A DNA stretch of 64,000 nucleotides, from contig DAOUEK010000043.1 of the NCBI GenBank assembly GCA_034430425.1, positions 1 to 64,000 of the forward strand, written 5' to 3'. The translations under genes and the position numbers were made by a program. This document shows positions 1 to 8,509 of this stretch, piece by piece. The notes beneath the pieces are model-generated. The model was not told the DNA's origin. It ran no database searches and saw only the letters and a program-made list of their open reading frames with translations. Source of the DNA: WVZH01 sp034430425 (lineage in GTDB: Bacteria > Chloroflexota > Anaerolineae > Anaerolineales > E44-bin32). Position 1 is the stretch's first letter. Each line of letters starts with the position of its first letter.

Positions 1-371
1 TCCGCGTAAACCTGAACGGTGAAATTCAACGACTTTCATATCTATCAACAACGTACACCGCTTTTCAATATGATTGGGCTTTGTCTCCCGATGAAACACG
101 TATTGCCTTTTGGCTTTCGATTAAGGATGATGACAATCCAATTGATTCTGAGCTGGCAGTTCTCGACATAGAGAGTGGTGAAGTAACCAATTACTGCATT
201 ACTGGAAGTAGAACACCGGTCTGGTCACCTGATGGCCGACAGATTGCAATCCCGCAAAACAATCAGGGCGCACTCGATTTCATGATTGTGGATATCGAGG
301 AAGGCATTGCCTACGATGTCACCGAACAGGAAGATGTGATAATTGAAGGTTGGCTGGTTTCACCTCCGTAA
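1..371 (+). CDS. C-terminal part of a WD40-like (PD40/TolB-type) beta-propeller protein
   Basis: The reading frame is open from base 3, so the true start lies before the window. About 122 residues are visible. Two short blade motifs of the PD40 kind can be seen (YDWALSPDETRIAFW and VWSPDGRQIAIP), each with the W-SPDG/E-x-I-A signature of TolB-like propellers. The protein ends without a membrane anchor. It resembles in style the full PD40 lipoprotein at 1450-2628, which suggests that the two are related members of a small local family. Base composition is AT-rich compared with genes after 2870. The substrate or partner cannot be deduced from the sequence. Confidence 0.75.
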   Translation, partial: RVNLNGEIQRLSYLSTTYTAFQYDWALSPDETRIAFWLSIKDDDNPIDSELAVLDIESGEVTNYCITGSRTPVWSPDGRQIAIPQNNQGALDFMIVDIEEGIAYDVTEQEDVIIEGWLVSPP

Positions 372-431
372 AAATTGACAAGGATGGAAAATTCTCGTCT
401 GTGGGAAAAATACTTATCCAAAAGGTACATT

Positions 432-490
432 TGTCGAACACACGGCAAACTTATGCTTTATTTTTTCACTTTCGGCAATATTATTTTCTA
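432..490 (+). repeat. Dimeric repeat, copy A (transposon-end-like)
   Basis: The sequence TGTCGAACAC (432-441) is followed by two direct copies of a 17-bp unit with consensus GGCAAnnTTATGCTTTA, at 444-460 and 474-490 (the second diverges at its 3' end). The same arrangement recurs at 2699-2822. Terminal TGTC followed by tandem direct repeats is the layout of transposase-binding ends in IS21/Tn7/Tn5053-type elements; assigning it to such an element is inference. In one frame it encodes a hydrophobic stretch that extends the following GH19 reading frame upstream. Confidence 0.55.
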
Positions 491-495
491 CAGCC

Positions 496-1425
496 ATGCC
501 CCCTGAATCTGACAAGGCAAGACTTGAATCATGTGTAAACCTGGGTGGTTATACTAAGTGTTTTCAGGTAACCCCTTCACCGATAATGTATGCAAATATT
601 GCTTGCAGGGGATGGGAACAACTAGATTTTTGTAACGGTGATCCAGATAATTTTCCACGAGATGAGACGATAAATTCGTTAGCAGATATTGCATCCGATG
701 TGTTTATTAAAAAAATTACAGGGTATGACGAAGAAAATATTAAGTGGATCGATCAGCAAGTATTGCGACAAAATATTTCGTATCTCCTTATAGCATCTAA
801 AGAATACAATCTCGATGATGCGGAAACTTCTTACGTGCTCGCAACTGCTATGGGCGAATCGAAATTCGGCGCCATCACAGGTGGTGGGTACTACGCATCA
901 AATGATGAACATTCTCCTATGTGGGAAATTACTGACTATAGTGATGCGGAGAAAATGTATGGATATCAATCTCGGAATGCTGAAGCCCTTGGTAATGATC
1001 TGGAAGGTGATGGGTTCAAATACAGAGGGCGAGGATTTTGCCAATTAACAGGTAAAGATAACTATGATGATTTTGATCTAATATTCAGTGTAGACTATTT
1101 CGGGGAACAGTTAGACTTAAAACCTAATGAGAGAATTGGGATTTTAAATACACCCGATGTTGTAGCTGCAAATCCAAGATTATCAGCCGAGATCACTGTT
1201 TATGGTATGGTCAATGGAGGTTTAGGGACTCTGGATAGGGGCGAGGATTTTGACGGGCCTCGATACGTAGATGGCTACTTTGCATCAGTTCAAGAATTAT
1301 ATGATTGTTCAGGGACAGATTGCTTCTATCCTTACCGTGATATCATCAATCGAAATACAACCGACGAAAATCATCAGGCATATGCGGATCAAGCGAACGA
1401 ATTTTATTCAGTGCTTGAGGAATGA
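496..1425 (+). CDS. GH19-type chitinase/lysozyme-like glycoside hydrolase
   Basis: The 309-residue product has the hallmarks of glycoside hydrolase family 19, which cleaves chitin or peptidoglycan-type beta-1,4-linked amino sugars. The block LATAMGESKFG (Glu121) corresponds to the first catalytic glutamate region, although the usual His before the Glu is Gly here. GDGFKYRGRGFCQLTGKDNY matches the GH19 signature around the substrate cleft. ATG at 496 is the only standard start in this frame after the stop at 376-378. The resulting protein has no signal peptide, which is unexpected for this family. The frame is open upstream and would encode a hydrophobic leader made by repeat A, but without ATG, GTG or TTG. 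The 5' end may therefore be truncated. AT-rich like its neighbours. Confidence 0.75.
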   Translation: MPPESDKARLESCVNLGGYTKCFQVTPSPIMYANIACRGWEQLDFCNGDPDNFPRDETINSLADIASDVFIKKITGYDEENIKWIDQQVLRQNISYLLIASKEYNLDDAETSYVLATAMGESKFGAITGGGYYASNDEHSPMWEITDYSDAEKMYGYQSRNAEALGNDLEGDGFKYRGRGFCQLTGKDNYDDFDLIFSVDYFGEQLDLKPNERIGILNTPDVVAANPRLSAEITVYGMVNGGLGTLDRGEDFDGPRYVDGYFASVQELYDCSGTDCFYPYRDIINRNTTDENHQAYADQANEFYSVLEE

Positions 1426-1449
1426 GCTCTTTCATTGTTGAGGAAGCAC

Positions 1450-2628
1450 ATGGTTAAACAACTAAGAACAACAATATACATTTTCATTATTTCGTTGATA
1501 GCAATTACACTTGGTAGCTGTGATGGTTCAACTCAGACTTCGGCACATCTACCACAACCAACGACAACCAACACTTCTATGAGTGATGTGACACCAACAT
1601 TAACTGTTACTCCCAGCGAAGTTGTTTCCGAAACAAAAACACCTGGCGATCAACAGCTTGTTGACTTTCACTTTCCTATCCTGTTCTCTTTCAAATATTA
1701 TGATTATGACCCTTCCGATATTCTAGGGCAATCACAAATTTATAATCTGGATATTAATGGGAATACTCAGGGGCAACTTCCAAGATACAGCGAAAACGTT
1801 GTTCACTACACTGATCCAGCCTGGTCTCCGGATTGTCAGAAATTTGCTCTCACAATTTATTATAGAAACGAGGAAGGAGAATCATACGAAGTTCAAGGGA
1901 TCATGAATTTGGAAACGCATGAAATAATCGAATTCTCAACCCCAAATCGTTTGAATCATTCTCCAAGTTGGTCAACCGATGGAAAACAAATCGCTTTTAC
2001 CGCGCTGGGTGAAGGGAATTCGCAAATATATATTTATAGCGTAGAAACGGAATCGATTTCACAACTCACTTTTGATGGTTTCAACTATGGGCCGGATTGG
2101 TCTCCGGTAAATAATCAGATCATCTATGTGTCAGAGGATGAGGCCTTTAACACGATGATCAATGTTGTAAACACAGATGGTAGTGGACAAAGAGAAATTA
2201 TTCCAAGCTCTTGGGGGTCCGGGAGTTTTTCTGACCCAAAGATCGACAGCCCTTATTCTCCCCAATGGTCTCCAGATGGATTGATGATCGCTTTTCAGGT
2301 TCGTGAGGATGCTTTAGATCGTCCGGTTGCCAAGATATATATCGCAAGGTCTGATGGCTCAAATCCCCATCGACTCGTTCAGGGGGATCGACGCGAAGAA
2401 GACCCTGATAGTACAGATTACTTCATTCAATGGGAGTCTGATCCTGTTTGGTCCCCGGATGGTAAAGAAATACTTTATCGACGAAGAATCTTACCGACTG
2501 ATGAAGTGCAATTGTGTTTTGCAGAAGTTGAAACAGGCGAAGTACGATGCACAGGAGAGAAATATGTAGGGATTGGTGTCGGGGGACTTGATTGGTGTCA
2601 TAATGATCAAGTAACGACTAGGGAATAG
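1450..2628 (+). CDS. PD40/TolB-like beta-propeller lipoprotein
   Basis: The 392-residue product starts with a lipoprotein signal (MVKQLRTTIYIF, hydrophobic core, lipobox LGSC), then a Thr/Pro-rich linker and several PD40 blades with W-SPD/TDG motifs (AWSPDCQKFALT, SWSTDGKQIAFT, QWSPDGLMIAF, VWSPDGKEILYR). Such propellers usually bind proteins or glycans outside the membrane; the ligand is unknown. ATG 1450 is preferred to an in-frame TTG at 1435 because GAGGAAG sits about 5 nt before it and the signal peptide then begins normally. It follows the GH19 gene by 24 nt and may be co-transcribed. Repeat copies B and C lie just downstream. Confidence 0.8.
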   Translation: MVKQLRTTIYIFIISLIAITLGSCDGSTQTSAHLPQPTTTNTSMSDVTPTLTVTPSEVVSETKTPGDQQLVDFHFPILFSFKYYDYDPSDILGQSQIYNLDINGNTQGQLPRYSENVVHYTDPAWSPDCQKFALTIYYRNEEGESYEVQGIMNLETHEIIEFSTPNRLNHSPSWSTDGKQIAFTALGEGNSQIYIYSVETESISQLTFDGFNYGPDWSPVNNQIIYVSEDEAFNTMINVVNTDGSGQREIIPSSWGSGSFSDPKIDSPYSPQWSPDGLMIAFQVREDALDRPVAKIYIARSDGSNPHRLVQGDRREEDPDSTDYFIQWESDPVWSPDGKEILYRRRILPTDEVQLCFAEVETGEVRCTGEKYVGIGVGGLDWCHNDQVTTRE

Positions 2629-2698
2629 CAGCATTTACATCTAATTTTCTACAATCCAACACAATTGCAGATCCTCAGATGGCTATTGAAGTACTCAT

Positions 2699-2822
2699 GG
2701 CAAGCTTATGCTTAATATTTGTACTATCGGCAATATTATGCTTAAAGTCGAACACCTTAGATGTAAGTTTCCCCTGTAAATTGGCAATGTTATGCTTTAT
2801 ACTGCGGCAAGATTATCGTTTA
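2699..2822 (+). repeat. Dimeric repeats, copies B and C (transposon-end-like)
   Basis: Copy B has units GGCAAGCTTATGCTTAA (2699-2715) and GGCAATATTATGCTTAA (2729-2745), 30 bp apart as in copy A. It is followed by GTCGAACAC (2747-2755) and then copy C, with units at 2783-2799 and 2806-2822. All are in the same orientation as copy A. They mark the right edge of the AT-rich block: the GC-richer tatC gene starts 49 bp later. No transposase gene is visible. Confidence 0.55.
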
Positions 2823-2870
2823 AGTGACAGATGAACCTCTCAACAAGCGCGATCGCTGACGAGAATTGCC

Positions 2871-3734
2871 ATGATACGCAAAATCCTAGCCCGCATCCGA
2901 CATGTAGTCAGCCTGCCCTTTCGATTAATTGCCAAACCCTTTCGCACCTATCGCAATTTCATCGAATATGAACCGGAAGATACGCCACTTGGCGATGCAC
3001 TCTCCCGAGCCGTCGAGCAACCTTCCGCGTTGATCGAACACCTCGAAGCGCTGCGAGGTCACATCATCCGCTCCGTGATTGCGCTTGTCATCCTGGTGTT
3101 GGTTAGCATGATTTTTGCCGGTCAGGTACTCGACTGGTTATCCGAGCCGATTGGTGGGATCGACAACCTGCAATCGATTGAAGTGACCGAGTCCATCGGT
3201 GCCTTCATGCGTGTCTCGCTGCTGACCGGATTCGCGCTGGCTATGCCATATGTGAGTGCGGAAATATTCGCCTACATGAATCCCGGTTTGAAACCCCGAG
3301 AACGCAAAGCACTTTTAGCCATCACCCCGTTTGCCACCCTCCTCTTCCTGGCGGGCATGGCTTTTGCCTACTACATCATGCTCCCGGCCGCATTACCATT
3401 TATGATGGGATTTATCGGGATTAGCACAGTCCCCCGTCCGTCAAGTTACGTCCGTTTTGTCACCGGCGTGATGTTCTGGATTGGAATCTCCTTCCAATTT
3501 CCACTCATCATCTACGGCATGGCCCGGTTGGGTTTTGTCCGTGCAAAAACACTTGCCAGCGGTTGGCGCGTTGCGGTTGTAGCCATTTCCATCCTGGCAG
3601 CCGTGGTAACGCCAACGATCGATCCGGTAAACATGGCGATCGTTATGCTGCCCATGATCCTGCTGTACTTCATCAGTATCGCTGCAGCCGCCATTGCGCA
3701 GCGTCGGCATGACGCCTCCCGGTCGTCGACATAA
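2871..3734 (+). CDS. tatC: Sec-independent (twin-arginine) translocase subunit TatC
   Basis: TatC is the multispanning receptor of the Tat pathway, which exports folded proteins with twin-arginine signals. The 287-residue product has the family pattern: N-terminal HLEALRGHIIRS block, the periplasmic ESIGAFMRVSL segment, NPGLKPRERKALL before the third helix, and six predicted membrane segments. An N-terminal extension of about 50 residues precedes the conserved core. No tatA or tatB is seen beside it, so the partner subunit must be elsewhere. The next gene is 216 nt away on the same strand and functionally unrelated by sequence. Confidence 0.93.
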   Translation: MIRKILARIRHVVSLPFRLIAKPFRTYRNFIEYEPEDTPLGDALSRAVEQPSALIEHLEALRGHIIRSVIALVILVLVSMIFAGQVLDWLSEPIGGIDNLQSIEVTESIGAFMRVSLLTGFALAMPYVSAEIFAYMNPGLKPRERKALLAITPFATLLFLAGMAFAYYIMLPAALPFMMGFIGISTVPRPSSYVRFVTGVMFWIGISFQFPLIIYGMARLGFVRAKTLASGWRVAVVAISILAAVVTPTIDPVNMAIVMLPMILLYFISIAAAAIAQRRHDASRSST

Positions 3735-3950
3735 TTCCCGGCTGCGACTTTCCCCCGGCTTTGCTCTACCAACCCCAGTGCGGTAGAATTCGTGCGCTCT
3801 CGATTCCGTCCGCTCGCTGGTCCTGCTGCATCGATTTTCGAATATCCGGATTCGTCGAGCGAAACTATGATCGCGCCGTCCTGGAAGGCAGGCATGCCGA
3901 TGGCAATGCGTGAAAGCGTCGATCTCATAACAACCAAGGAATGATAATCC

Positions 3951-4760
3951 ATGGAAAGAGCCATCGTGGACCCGGCTCCACGAGATTTTGGTTCCATCAT
4001 CAGCAAACATGGCCTGCGAAGAGAGTATCGTACGTTTTGCGTCCTGCTGACCACGATCGGTCTTTCCACTGCCCTGCTCAGTGCTGCGATCGGCATTTAC
4101 CGCTGGTATTATGCCTATCGTCATTACGGACCGGCCGCCGTTGTGCGTTGGTCCGGACCGGCCATCGGGCTCAGTATCGTATCAACACTGCTGGGTCTTA
4201 TCGGTTTGGCGTGTTTATTGCATCTTCGAGGATCGTACGTTAAAGTTTGTTCCGGAGGCATTTTAATCGGGCGTAGAGGAAAAACCGAAAAAATCCCATG
4301 GGATCAGATCCACGCCATCTCAACGGCATCCGTTCGATACGGATTACTGTGGTTTACCTGGGGCAGCAGTTCAAGAATTACTTTTCATCTCAAACCCGAT
4401 GGTAAACGAACTTTGAGTCAATCCCTTTCGAATCTGGATCAACTTGCCATCTCAGCCAAGAAATATGTCTACCCGGGATTACTCGAGCAATTTCGCAATT
4501 CGCTTCAACAAGGAGATGCAGTACAATTCGGGTCTATAGAAATCAAGAGAGATGAACTTATCTACGGCAAACGCCGCATACCATGGGCTGAAATCAGCGA
4601 GGTCACTCTGGCGCGAGGCTTTTTACGGATACACACACGATCTTCCCGGTGGAAACGAAGTATTCGTCTATCGGCACAAAGCATTCCAAACATCGATTTA
4701 TGTTTTCAACTCATGCAGCACTTCATCGGTGAGGAAAAAATAAATCAACAGGGCAGCTAA
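3951..4760 (+). CDS. Membrane protein with PH-like domain, function unknown
   Basis: The 269-residue product has two membrane segments near the N terminus (about residues 27-47 and 62-88). These are followed by soluble beta-rich sequence that repeats a theme: YVKVCSGGILIGRRGKTEKIPWDQI and later IKRDELIYGKRRIPWAEISEVTLARG. The pattern of a strand, glycine turn, basic residues and P-W-x-x-I is typical of bacterial PH-like domains (YdbS/DUF6585-like). Two such modules appear to be present. AAGGA lies about 10 nt before the ATG. A membrane-associated role is likely; no enzymatic motif is visible. Confidence 0.6.
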   Translation: MERAIVDPAPRDFGSIISKHGLRREYRTFCVLLTTIGLSTALLSAAIGIYRWYYAYRHYGPAAVVRWSGPAIGLSIVSTLLGLIGLACLLHLRGSYVKVCSGGILIGRRGKTEKIPWDQIHAISTASVRYGLLWFTWGSSSRITFHLKPDGKRTLSQSLSNLDQLAISAKKYVYPGLLEQFRNSLQQGDAVQFGSIEIKRDELIYGKRRIPWAEISEVTLARGFLRIHTRSSRWKRSIRLSAQSIPNIDLCFQLMQHFIGEEKINQQGS

Positions 4761-4826
4761 AGCGATGCAACGTACAAAGCAGTTGTTCAGTACACGAAAA
4801 GATAGGCATATTGTGGATAAGATTCG

Positions 4827-7307
4827 ATGAAAAAACATCGTTCCCTGTTTGTGCTGCTTTTGGTATTGCTGGTGGCGATTTTATCGGGCTGCTCGATCGC
4901 CGACATCTTCGCGGACAACACCGGGCCGACACCCAGACCGTTTCCCACGCCCACACCGCTCCCGGCCGCAGAGGTCGTTTTCAATGTGCTTCCACCTGCA
5001 GATACGACTTCGAAATCCGATTTAGCGCTCGTCGTTGTTGATGAGGTTACCGGGTTCGACTACAACACCGTCACCCACGAGATGAAACAACAAAAGGATG
5101 GTTATTGGGACGTTCATCTTGCCATTCCTGTCGGATCCGTTATCCGCTACCGCTATACACGCCAATCTCCTACACCTGCAGATGAAGCAAGTACAGCCGG
5201 TATCCCCATCGAATACCGACTGGCAAAGATCGATGGGCCAACACAGATCGACGACGTTATCGCCGCCTGGACCGACACACCCTATCAAGGTTCACTGGGC
5301 AGAATCATCGGGCAGCTTACCGCGCAAGATGATGGATCACCGCTCTCGGAGATGATCGTCGTGGTAGCCGGCATTCGTACATTCAGCGACGGGGAAGGCA
5401 AGTTCCGCATTGAAGGCCTTCAAACAGGCTTGCATCAACTTGTCGCTCTCAGCCCGACCGGAGCGTATCAGACTTTTCAACAAGGCACGTTAATCGCAGC
5501 GGACAGCACGACTCCCGTCACGCTGCAGCTCAAGCCAGCCGAAAAGGTCCAAGTCACTTTTGAGATTTCCGTTCCGGACGACACGATTCCCGGTACACCG
5601 CTGCGTATTGCCGGCAACGTACAACAGATGGGCAATGTGTTCAGCCCGCTATCTGGCGGCGAAAGCGTCAGCTTCGCCAGGATGCCCGAAACAATATTGG
5701 TAACGCCCACCGATTACATCGCAGTGGTTACGCTCTACAGCGGTACGGATCTGCGATACAAGTACACCCTGGGGGATGGTTTCTGGAACGCCGAGCGCGA
5801 TCCGGAGGGAAATTTCCTAACGCGCCAGGTAATTGTTCCCGATTACGACCTCATTATTAAAGACTCCGTGGCAACATGGCACAGCGGATCGAAAGGAAGT
5901 GTCCAGTTTAGCGTGAGTGTTCCTCCAGGAACGCCTGCGGATGAAAAAATCTGCCTGCAGTTCAATCCGTATGCCTGGTTCGAGCCCATCCCGATGTGGC
6001 CACAGGACGATCATCAATGGTTCTACGTGCTTAATAATCCACTTGACTTCAGCGGGACCATCGGCTATCGCTATTGTCGTAACTGCCAATGTGGAAGCGC
6101 GGACGACATCGAAACAGCCGGATCCAGTGCGATAGGTCGGCCGTTAACCCCATCGCGAGACACCCAACACCTGATCGACGATGTTTCAGAATGGTGGTGG
6201 CTGACAACGGATGCACCAACAACCACAATCATCGCTCCGGTGATCGAAAAACGGAATCAATTTGAAGTCGGCGTGGAACTAGCGCCCAATTACCAACCGA
6301 TTCATGAAGATCTGATCCCTGCCATGCTCGATAAAGTGGACGATCTTGGATCGAACGCCATTGTACTCACGCCAGGATGGAAACTGGCAGATAATAATCC
6401 CACACCGGTCATTGCCTTCGATCCGGCGCATGCGCCTTTTAAGGATTATCTGGAAAACACCATCCATGAAGCAGAAAAACGAAACCTCAAAGTTACTCTG
6501 CGGCCTACGCTCTACGCTGAGGATGGAAACCTGCAAAATTGGTGGTTGACGTCCAAGCGTGATCCCGGTTGGTGGGATGTGTGGTTTGAAGAATATCGAT
6601 CTTTCATTCTCACCTACGCACATCAAGCCGAACACTATGAGGTTTCTCGCCTGATCCTCGGGGGCGCAGCAACCATGCCAGCCCTGCCCGGCGGATCGAT
6701 CGCGGGGGATATTCTATCCGAAGTACCGATGGATGCGGAATATCGCTGGATGGATTTGATCAGCGAACTTCGTGAAATCTATCACGGTGAACTCGCATTT
6801 CAGGTTGAATTGGCCAATGAATTAGGGACGGTACCCAATTTTGTGGTTGCTTTCGACGAAGTCTATGTGTATTGGCACGCGCCAATAGCAACCACTCCAG
6901 ATGCTTCCCCCGCCGAGATGCAATCCGCAGCGAGTTCGATTTTCGATAACACGCTTCTCTCCGATCCCGCACTTTCGAACGTCCCAATTTACTTGAGCGT
7001 GGAATATCTCTCGATCGAAGGCTCGGCAAACGCCTGTGCCAAGGCGCCGGACGGAACATGCCGGGACAATGCGGAGTTCAATCAAGGTGCGATCATCGAC
7101 CCGGATTTGGAGGTCAATTTCCTCGCACAAGCGCAAGCATTCAATGCGCTGCTTCTGGAAGCGACCAGCAGAAGTGAAATTCGGGGCTTCTACGTTCGCG
7201 GCTACAACCCCAGCGTCGTCTTACAGGACAAATCCAGCTCTATTTATGGGAAACCGGTACGCGACGTTATCTGGTATTGGTATTCTCGTCTCACCGGCAT
7301 TCAATAA
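4827..7307 (+). CDS. Large lipoprotein with beta-sandwich modules and C-terminal glycoside-hydrolase-like TIM barrel
   Basis: The 826-residue product begins with a clear lipoprotein signal (MKKHRSLFVLLLVLL, lipobox LSGC, Cys22) and a TPRPFPTPTPLP linker. Around residues 150-215 there is a carboxypeptidase-regulatory-like fold (GRIIGQLTAQDDG, GKFRIEGLQTGLHQL). Beta-sandwich segments resembling starch-binding-type modules follow (VQVTFEISVPDDTIPGTPLRIAG, then FSVSVPPGTPADEKICLQF). The last 330 residues look like a TIM barrel (NAIVLTPGW, EAEKRNLKVTLRPTLY, SRLILGG, VPIYLSVEY), similar in flavour to GH113-type hydrolases. Catalytic residues were not identified with confidence. An extracellular, membrane-anchored role in carbohydrate binding or processing is inferred. 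Confidence 0.6.
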   Translation: MKKHRSLFVLLLVLLVAILSGCSIADIFADNTGPTPRPFPTPTPLPAAEVVFNVLPPADTTSKSDLALVVVDEVTGFDYNTVTHEMKQQKDGYWDVHLAIPVGSVIRYRYTRQSPTPADEASTAGIPIEYRLAKIDGPTQIDDVIAAWTDTPYQGSLGRIIGQLTAQDDGSPLSEMIVVVAGIRTFSDGEGKFRIEGLQTGLHQLVALSPTGAYQTFQQGTLIAADSTTPVTLQLKPAEKVQVTFEISVPDDTIPGTPLRIAGNVQQMGNVFSPLSGGESVSFARMPETILVTPTDYIAVVTLYSGTDLRYKYTLGDGFWNAERDPEGNFLTRQVIVPDYDLIIKDSVATWHSGSKGSVQFSVSVPPGTPADEKICLQFNPYAWFEPIPMWPQDDHQWFYVLNNPLDFSGTIGYRYCRNCQCGSADDIETAGSSAIGRPLTPSRDTQHLIDDVSEWWWLTTDAPTTTIIAPVIEKRNQFEVGVELAPNYQPIHEDLIPAMLDKVDDLGSNAIVLTPGWKLADNNPTPVIAFDPAHAPFKDYLENTIHEAEKRNLKVTLRPTLYAEDGNLQNWWLTSKRDPGWWDVWFEEYRSFILTYAHQAEHYEVSRLILGGAATMPALPGGSIAGDILSEVPMDAEYRWMDLISELREIYHGELAFQVELANELGTVPNFVVAFDEVYVYWHAPIATTPDASPAEMQSAASSIFDNTLLSDPALSNVPIYLSVEYLSIEGSANACAKAPDGTCRDNAEFNQGAIIDPDLEVNFLAQAQAFNALLLEATSRSEIRGFYVRGYNPSVVLQDKSSSIYGKPVRDVIWYWYSRLTGIQ

Positions 7308-7484
7308 AATCCACACTCTTGAATTTCCTTGGACAACTCCATTACCGAACTTCCCAGTTAACGCAAAACACGACGCTCGGGGATGCGCACCAATATTCAC
7401 GGTACGATTAACTCAAAAACCGATCGAGTTTGTCTCGACGAGACTTATGGATTCTAAAACTGTGAATTGATTTGGATCTTAGGC

Positions 7485-7700
7485 TTACCCGCGACGCAGC
7501 CACAAAAGATAACCGACGTACCAGACAATGCAAACGCCGGCGACCGTGCCCCAGATCGGGAAACCGGCTTTGATTGCTGCCATCCAGTCCGAACCGGTAA
7601 AAATCCCGATGTACGCCGTTATTGCAATTACTACAATGGCGAAGGTGCCAACAAGCCAGAAACGCATCACCTTCAAACGCTTGATCTTATCCTCATCCAT
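7485..7700 (-). CDS. Small two-helix membrane protein
   Basis: The 71-residue product begins MDEDKIKRLK and has two hydrophobic segments (about residues 14-31 and 46-67), ending LLWLRRG. A strong AGGAGG lies 7 nt before the ATG at 7700, which supports real translation. It is on the same strand as, and about 110 nt downstream of, the thioredoxin-like selenoprotein gene. No family was recognised. Confidence 0.65.
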   Translation of the reverse strand: MDEDKIKRLKVMRFWLVGTFAIVVIAITAYIGIFTGSDWMAAIKAGFPIWGTVAGVCIVWYVGYLLWLRRG

Positions 7701-7812
7701 TTGTAATCCTCCTGGTTGGAGAGGGCGGGTTCTTTCAGGATTCTATGCGAAAATAACTCTGCCTGCAACCTCAGTCCATTCCCATAATCAGGATTCATCG
7801 GTAAGCCAATAA

Positions 7813-8310
7813 TTATTCGATCGCTTCCTGGAACACTGCTTCCAAATCTTCAGCGGAAACCATACCCAGCCATTGCTGGAGTACAGTTCCATCCGCATCC
7901 AAAAGGATCAAATGCGGCTGAAAGCGATATCCCAATTCCCGTTTGAATGAATCCGTCTGTGGATCGTCAATATCGAGATATACGAAATCGATCTCCTCCT
8001 GCCATTCAGCCTCCCGCCCGTGCACGACGGGCGCCAATCGCTGGCAGGTCGGTCACCAGTAGGCGAAGAACTCGACCAGCGTCACTCTTCCGGACCCCAA
8101 ATGGACGCTGCCGGGATTCGTCGCGGATAATTCCGTTCGCGGTGTCGGCATTTCCCCTCCCGCTTGCGATCCTTTATCGCCCATTGAATCCGAGATTGGA
8201 GCAGGCGCTCCATCAGCGAGAGTGGTAGCCAGGTTGTCTTCCTTGCAGGATACCAACAACACAGCCAATAAAATCAAGCCAATCACCAAGCGCATTTTCC
8301 GTGAAACCAT
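7813..8310 (-). CDS. Thioredoxin-like lipoprotein, predicted selenoprotein (W-Sec-P-T-C)
   Basis: One frame runs from ATG 8310 (preceded by GAGGAGG) to the stop at 7813, broken only by TGA at 8055-8053. Read as selenocysteine, the product is 165 residues. It has a lipoprotein signal (MVSRKMRLVIGLILL, lipobox LVSC), a polar linker, strand RVTLVEFFAYW, then Sec-P-T-C at the redox site. The rest of a thioredoxin fold follows: DFVYLDIDD, the cis-Pro region FQPHLILLDADG, and C-terminal helix AEDLEAVFQEAI. TGA replaces exactly the nucleophilic Cys of CPTC. A SECIS-like hairpin follows at 8015-8033. A membrane-anchored extracytoplasmic thiol or peroxide reductase, as in TlpA-like proteins, is inferred. 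The alternative is a nonsense mutation or sequencing error of TGC/TGT. Confidence 0.8.
8015..8033 (-). promoter_or_regulatory. Candidate bacterial SECIS element inside the thioredoxin gene
   Basis: Starting 19 nt after the in-frame TGA, the minus strand reads CGCCCGT-CGTGC-ACGGGCG. This is a perfect 7-bp stem with a five-base loop whose second base is G, followed by U. Bacterial SECIS hairpins recognised by SelB lie just downstream of UGA and carry a G early in the apical loop. Flanking TGCCAGC and GCTGAATGGCA could form a lower bulged stem. No energy calculation was done. Confidence 0.65.
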
Positions 8311-8509
8311 TATCCATCCTCCTCTACCGAACCTGTCTATCCAGGTTCACGCCCTGACCAACACGATACTGTACATTAATTCTATCGCGTCCTTCGCGGG
8401 ATCAACGACAGTCTGTGAACGCCGAAGCCAAGAGTGGATACTTCCTTCATGAACACTAACCTCGCTTCAACAGTCAGGCTATAATGGAAATCGTGCCCGG
8501 GAGGTTGCC

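Noticed and set aside
2697..2834. 45-codon ORF running through repeats B and C
   Set aside because: It consists almost entirely of the DNA repeat units; the hydrophobic reading is probably a by-product of the repeat.
7813..8037. Separate 74-aa ORF and its 85-aa upstream neighbour as two genes
   Set aside because: They are in the same frame, split only by TGA at the redox Cys position, and together form one complete thioredoxin fold.
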